Source: Leptolinea sp964420995 | Lineage (GTDB): Bacteria > Chloroflexota > Anaerolineae > Anaerolineales > Anaerolineaceae | Direction of reading: 5' to 3' | NCBI GenBank assembly: GCA_964420995.1 | Contig: CAYQUX010000005.1 | Span: 62,001-126,000 of the forward strand | Length of the DNA: 64,000 nt | Shown here: one piece after another, positions 60,190 to 64,000 of the stretch | Position numbering within the stretch: the stretch's first letter is position 1 | How the letters are laid out: each line of letters begins with the position of its first letter | Position numbers and translations under genes: made by a program | The notes under the pieces: model-generated | Told to the model about the DNA's origin: nothing | Databases searched by the model: none | Seen by the model: the letters and a program-made list of their open reading frames with translations, nothing else

Positions 60190-62133
60190 ATGGTCAACTT
60201 AACCATTGACGGCAAGAACATTGAAGTAAAAGAAGGGACAACGGTATTACGGGCTGCCCAGTCCGCCGGAATTGAAATTCCGACTCTCTGTGACCACCCG
60301 GAATTAACTCCCTATGGAGGTTGCCGTTTATGTCTTGTGGAAGTGGAAGGCGCTAGAACATTACAGCCTTCCTGCACATTACCGGTCAGCGAAAAAATGG
60401 TTGTCAAAACAACTACTGATCGCGTAAAAGAAGCCAGAAAATTCGTGTTAACCCTGCTTTTCAGCGAACGCAACCATTTCTGCCCATTCTGCCAGGAATC
60501 TGGCGGCGACTGCGAACTTCAGAATGCCGCGTATGGTGAAGGCATGACGAACTGGCCTTTGTCACCGAATTTCTCCACCTTTGGCGTGGATGCATCCGGT
60601 CCGTATTTCATTCTGGATAACAATCGCTGCATCCTTTGCCGTCGCTGTGTCCGTGCCTGTGGCGAACTGGTTGGCAATTTTACCTGGGGCTTTGAAGAAC
60701 GCGGCGCCAAGAGTTATCTTGTGGCCGATTACGGCGTCCCCATTGGCGAATCTTCGTGTGTATCCTGCGGTACGTGTGTTCAGGTCTGCCCGACAGGCGC
60801 GCTCATTGACCGCCAATCGGCTTACCGCGGGAAGGACACACAGATCAACAAGGTTCCCTCTGTGTGCATTGGCTGCTCAGTGGGTTGTGCGATTAATGTG
60901 GGTGTTAAAGACAATCAACTTGTCCGTGTGGAAGGCCGCTGGAGCGAAGGTCCCAGTGGCGGTGTCCTGTGCAAGACCGGCCGCTTTATCCCATTGGAAG
61001 AAAAACGCGAACGTATTCTGACCCCCATGGTTCGTAAGAATGATGAACTTAAAGCCGCCACGTTTGAAGAAGCTATCGACGCGATTTCTGCTGCTTTCAA
61101 ACCGCTGGCCGGAAAAAATGGTTCGGGTGTTGCTGCCATTGCTTCCACCCGCCTGTCTGTTGAATCTCTCTCTCTCTTCAAACAGGTCTTTGCTGATGGA
61201 TTAAAAAGCGGGATGGTCACCTCAATGGAAGAAGGTTGGCCAACCGTATCTTCTGCCGCTCTTGCTGAAGAAAATAAGGGGTCCTTTGAAGGCAAGATCG
61301 ACGCTCTTGATACCGCTGATTGTGTGGTTGTTGTCGACTCCGATCTATACACAAATCATCAGGTACTCGGCTTCCTGGTGAAACGACTTCTTCCCGGCGG
61401 AACCAGGATGATAGTGATCGATCCGGAAGAAAATGGCTTCGATCCATTCGCTGATGTTCGTATTAAGGCAACAAAAGGGTCTAAGGTGGATCTCATGGCA
61501 GCCCTGAAAGCCGCTGTGAAGAAACAGAATGTATCTGACATGGCTTCCAAACTTGGCATTAATGATACCGATCTGGCTGCGGCTGGTGAACTTCTTGCCG
61601 CTGCCGAACACCCGGTCTTTATCTTTGGACGGAAATTCTCTGCCAAAGAAGGTAAAGCCGCTGTCGCCGCGCTGGTGGACCTTTCTAAAGCCGTCAAGAA
61701 TTCCTCGATCATCAGCACCAAAGGCAAAGCCAACAGTCTGGCAGCCTCACAACTGCACCTGGATCAGCCCTTTGAGGCCGGAAAACACCAGGCTTTCTTT
61801 GTCGCCATTGGCGATGATGAGCCATCAGAGCGCTTACTCAAGAACCTGGATGGCGCGTCATTCCTTGCCGTCGGAGCCACCTATCATTCGAAATTAACCG
61901 CCAAAGCCAATGTGGTTATTCCGGTTGAAATGTGGGCCGAATTGACTGGCCATTTCATCAACCTGGACGGTCGTCTGCAAAAATCAACAGCCGCTCTCAC
62001 CGCCCCCGCCGGTGTGGTGACCAGTGAAAAGGCATTGCAATCAATCGCCGCCAGTCTTGGTGTAAATACAAACGACGCGTGGAAAGAATCCATTAAATCA
62101 CGTGTATCTTCCGCGGATATCGTTGAATCCTGA
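60190..62133 (+). CDS. nuoG: NuoG-like iron-sulfur subunit of the hydrogenase complex
   Basis: A 647-residue protein. The N-terminal ferredoxin has [2Fe-2S] ligands C34, C45, C48, C62; then a His/Cys [4Fe-4S] site (NHFCPFCQESGGDC), two ferredoxin-type clusters (NRCILCRRCVRAC and SSCVSCGTCVQVCPTGA) and a further CIGCSVGC motif. The second half resembles the molybdopterin oxidoreductase fold of NuoG without visible cofactor ligands. It carries electrons between flavin and hydrogenase modules. The full-length NuoG form, rather than a short HoxU, suggests a HydA-like scaffold. Confidence 0.92.
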   Translation: MVNLTIDGKNIEVKEGTTVLRAAQSAGIEIPTLCDHPELTPYGGCRLCLVEVEGARTLQPSCTLPVSEKMVVKTTTDRVKEARKFVLTLLFSERNHFCPFCQESGGDCELQNAAYGEGMTNWPLSPNFSTFGVDASGPYFILDNNRCILCRRCVRACGELVGNFTWGFEERGAKSYLVADYGVPIGESSCVSCGTCVQVCPTGALIDRQSAYRGKDTQINKVPSVCIGCSVGCAINVGVKDNQLVRVEGRWSEGPSGGVLCKTGRFIPLEEKRERILTPMVRKNDELKAATFEEAIDAISAAFKPLAGKNGSGVAAIASTRLSVESLSLFKQVFADGLKSGMVTSMEEGWPTVSSAALAEENKGSFEGKIDALDTADCVVVVDSDLYTNHQVLGFLVKRLLPGGTRMIVIDPEENGFDPFADVRIKATKGSKVDLMAALKAAVKKQNVSDMASKLGINDTDLAAAGELLAAAEHPVFIFGRKFSAKEGKAAVAALVDLSKAVKNSSIISTKGKANSLAASQLHLDQPFEAGKHQAFFVAIGDDEPSERLLKNLDGASFLAVGATYHSKLTAKANVVIPVEMWAELTGHFINLDGRLQKSTAALTAPAGVVTSEKALQSIAASLGVNTNDAWKESIKSRVSSADIVES

Positions 62134-62160
62134 TATCTAGGATATTAATAAGGAGTAAAC

Positions 62161-62703
62161 ATGGCAAAACCAAAAATCGCATCAGACTGGCTGGCGGGTT
62201 GTGCTGGTTGTCATATGTCATTATTGGATATTGACGAAAAGATCATAAAAATAGCTGAACTGACTGACATTCGAGCCACACCCATCACAGACTTGAAAGA
62301 ACCGGATGAGAGCGGCGTGGATGTCGGTATTCTCGAAGGCGGAATTAACAATTCCTATAACGAGGAAGTTGCCCATCGCATGCGCAGCCGCTGCGGGTTG
62401 CTTGTCGCATTGGGTGATTGCGCTGTATTCGGTGGTGTTCCAGCCATGCGGAATTTCTTCACACTGGAAGAAACTTTACGCCGCGCCTATGTTGAAACCG
62501 AATCCACTGATTCAAGCGGCGCCATTCCGTCAGATCCGGAACTCGCAAAACCAACAGAAGTCCGCGCCCTGCAGGATGTGGTACCCGTCGATATTTTTGT
62601 CCCCGGTTGCCCTCCCAGCCCGGAAGTGATCTACTATGTCTTGAGCGAATTGGCTCAGGGACGCCGCCCTGAAATCAAAGGCGACCTGCTGGATTGGCAT
62701 TAA
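62161..62703 (+). CDS. hoxY: [NiFe] hydrogenase small subunit, group 3 type
   Basis: A 180-residue small subunit without a Tat signal, so cytoplasmic. The proximal [4Fe-4S] ligands are in WLAGCAGCHMSLLDID, ALGDCAVFGG and VPGCPPSPEVI. Length and motifs match HoxY-like subunits of NAD-linked enzymes with a single cluster. It follows the NuoG gene by 27 bases and precedes the large subunit by 24. Confidence 0.94.
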   Translation: MAKPKIASDWLAGCAGCHMSLLDIDEKIIKIAELTDIRATPITDLKEPDESGVDVGILEGGINNSYNEEVAHRMRSRCGLLVALGDCAVFGGVPAMRNFFTLEETLRRAYVETESTDSSGAIPSDPELAKPTEVRALQDVVPVDIFVPGCPPSPEVIYYVLSELAQGRRPEIKGDLLDWH

Positions 62704-62727
62704 AGGTAAAAATAGGAGATACAAATC

Positions 62728-64000
62728 ATGCCTGCTCAAAAAATAACTATTGAACCGGTCACCCGTATTGAAGGCCATGCCAAGGTAACCATTCACCTGG
62801 ATGATAAGGGTGACGTCTCCCGTGCTTACCTGCATGTAAACGAGTTCCGCGGTTTTGAAAAATTCTGCGAAGGCCGCATGGTCTTCGAAATGCCGTACAT
62901 CACCCCGCGCATCTGCGGTATCTGCCCGGTGAGCCATCATCTGGCTGCCGCCAAAGCCGGAGACGCTGTAATGGGTACACCTCCGCCGCGCCCCGCATCT
63001 CTGCTGCGTGAATTGATGCACATGGGTCAGATTGTTCAGAGCCATGGTATGCATTTCTTTGAACTGGCCGGACCCGATCTGCTTCTGGGGTTTGACGCCG
63101 ACCCCGCCGTGCGCAACGTAGTCGGTGTCATCGGCGCAAACGCTGAATTGGCACTTAAGGCCGTCAACTTGCGTAAATGGGGACAGGAGATAATTTCCAC
63201 CCTGGGCGGCCGCCGTATTCATCCGCTCTTTGCCGTTCCCGGCGGTGTAAACAAATCCCTTACTTCCTCCGAACGCGATGCCATTCTAAAAGACATTGAC
63301 GCGCAGATTGCCACTACCAAAATCGGTTTGCAGATCATCAAGGACTGGGCAAAAGCCAACAAGGAAGACATCGATAAATTTGGCGTTTTCCCCACCGGTT
63401 ATTTCGGGCTGGTTACTCCGAAGAACGGTCTTGAGCTGTATGAAGGCAAAATCCGCCTTGTCGATCGTAATGGAAGTCAGTTGGAATTGTTTGAAGGCAA
63501 GAACTACCTCGATATTATTGCTGAACACGTGGAAAACTGGTCTTACCTCAAATTCCCGTATTACAAAAAAATGGGTTACCCCGAAGGTGTTTACCGCGTT
63601 GGTCCACTTGGCCGCCTTAACGCGTCTGACGTCATCGAAACACCCATGGCCAACGAAGAACATAAACTATGGAAACAAATCAATAATGGTAAGCCGGTGG
63701 AAAACACCCTTCTTTACCATTATGCCCGTTTGATCGAGACCCTGTTCGCCATTGAACGTGTTCGCATGCTGCTCGAAGACCCTGATATCATGAGTACTGA
63801 CATCATGAATACAAAGCAGGATTTCAAGGGAGAAGGCGTCGGCATTATTGAAGCTCCCCGCGGAACGCTTATCCATCACTATAAAGCCAATGAAAATGGC
63901 CAGTTGGAAAAGGTCAACCTGATCGTTTCCACCGGCCACAACAACTGGGCTATGAGTAATGCGGTAGACAGTGTCGCCAAAACCTACATTTCCGGTCAGC
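62728..64000 (+). CDS. hoxH: [NiFe] hydrogenase large subunit, group 3 type (3' part outside window)
   Basis: A frame of 424 residues open to the right edge. The N-terminal L1 motif TIEPVTRIEGHAKV and the first nickel-ligand motif PRICGICPVSHH (CxxC) are present; the second DPCxxC motif and processing site lie outside. RGFEKFCEGR and GGRRIHPLFAVPGG also fit group 3 (NAD- or F420-linked) enzymes. With HoxY- and Nuo-type partners it should be an NAD(P)-coupled, perhaps electron-bifurcating hydrogenase. GGAG lies before the ATG. Confidence 0.95.
   Translation, partial: MPAQKITIEPVTRIEGHAKVTIHLDDKGDVSRAYLHVNEFRGFEKFCEGRMVFEMPYITPRICGICPVSHHLAAAKAGDAVMGTPPPRPASLLRELMHMGQIVQSHGMHFFELAGPDLLLGFDADPAVRNVVGVIGANAELALKAVNLRKWGQEIISTLGGRRIHPLFAVPGGVNKSLTSSERDAILKDIDAQIATTKIGLQIIKDWAKANKEDIDKFGVFPTGYFGLVTPKNGLELYEGKIRLVDRNGSQLELFEGKNYLDIIAEHVENWSYLKFPYYKKMGYPEGVYRVGPLGRLNASDVIETPMANEEHKLWKQINNGKPVENTLLYHYARLIETLFAIERVRMLLEDPDIMSTDIMNTKQDFKGEGVGIIEAPRGTLIHHYKANENGQLEKVNLIVSTGHNNWAMSNAVDSVAKTYISGQ

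Noticed and set aside
60915..61733. Two minus-strand open frames opposite the NuoG-like gene
   Set aside because: Low-complexity Ser/Arg/Ala translations caused by codon bias of the real gene; no start signals.
62530..63222. Minus-strand open frame of 230 codons across the hydrogenase subunit genes
   Set aside because: It is antisense to clear [NiFe] small and large subunits and has no recognisable motif. It is a shadow of coding sequence.

Overview
The window reads as a chromosomal segment of an anaerobic bacterium, most likely a Chloroflexota member of the Anaerolineae type. The pointers are a complete LysW carrier-protein lysine pathway (lysW, lysX, lysY, lysZ, lysJ, lysK plus homocitrate-to-homoisocitrate genes), TrmFO, multi-subunit NAD-linked [NiFe] hydrogenase genes, DRTGG/CBS signalling genes, and large surface proteins with Ig-like and thrombospondin type-3 repeats. 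This placement is inference from gene content; no rRNA is present. Coding density is high. I saw no IS element, phage gene, CRISPR array or frameshifted gene.

Layout. 1-4363 (minus): sigma-54 factor RpoN, a PAS/GAF histidine kinase and an NtrC-type activator that runs off the left edge. 4451-7125 (plus): trmFO, an M28 peptidase/glutaminyl-cyclase-like protein, a cold-shock protein. 7167-9669 (minus): small membrane protein, mnmA, cysteine desulfurase. 9782-15631 (plus): phosphohexomutase, TatD nuclease, polyprenyl diphosphate synthase, YfhO-like membrane protein. 15628-26373: a molybdenum-hydroxylase locus. A repressor-like protein (winged helix plus PBP-like sensor) diverges from a 907-residue aldehyde oxidoreductase, which is followed by six overlapping accessory genes: Fe-S flavoprotein, small zinc-ribbon protein, methyltransferase, C-GCAxxG-C-C protein, radical SAM protein, CoA-ligase-like protein.

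26387-38374 (plus): the lysine cluster, with a second lysX paralogue and a class III aminotransferase at its end. Two leader regions, one before lysW and one before homocitrate synthase, each combine a short lysine-rich reading frame with an intrinsic terminator. They look like leader-peptide attenuators. 38460-40607: tex. 40673-41815 (minus): DUF362 ferredoxin-like protein. 41937-50261 (minus): two operons, one with a NarL-type regulator, a PDZ-containing histidine kinase and a GHL15-like glycosidase, the other with a stand-alone receiver, a lipoprotein and a Ca-binding-repeat surface protein. 50364-51754 (minus): hisS with tRNA-His directly downstream.

51926-64000 (plus): a sensory set (DRTGG, CBS-HATPase, DRTGG, PHP) followed by a hydrogenase operon. 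That operon has two NuoE/NuoF pairs, an extra HATPase, a [2Fe-2S] thioredoxin-like subunit, a NuoG-like subunit and the [NiFe] small and large subunits (the large one cut by the right edge). The set resembles NAD-linked, possibly electron-bifurcating, group 3 hydrogenases.

Together the window describes an amino-acid-prototrophic anaerobe that handles H2, NADH and ferredoxin and carries a specialised molybdenum hydroxylase. Functions are assigned from motifs read by eye; no database search was possible.
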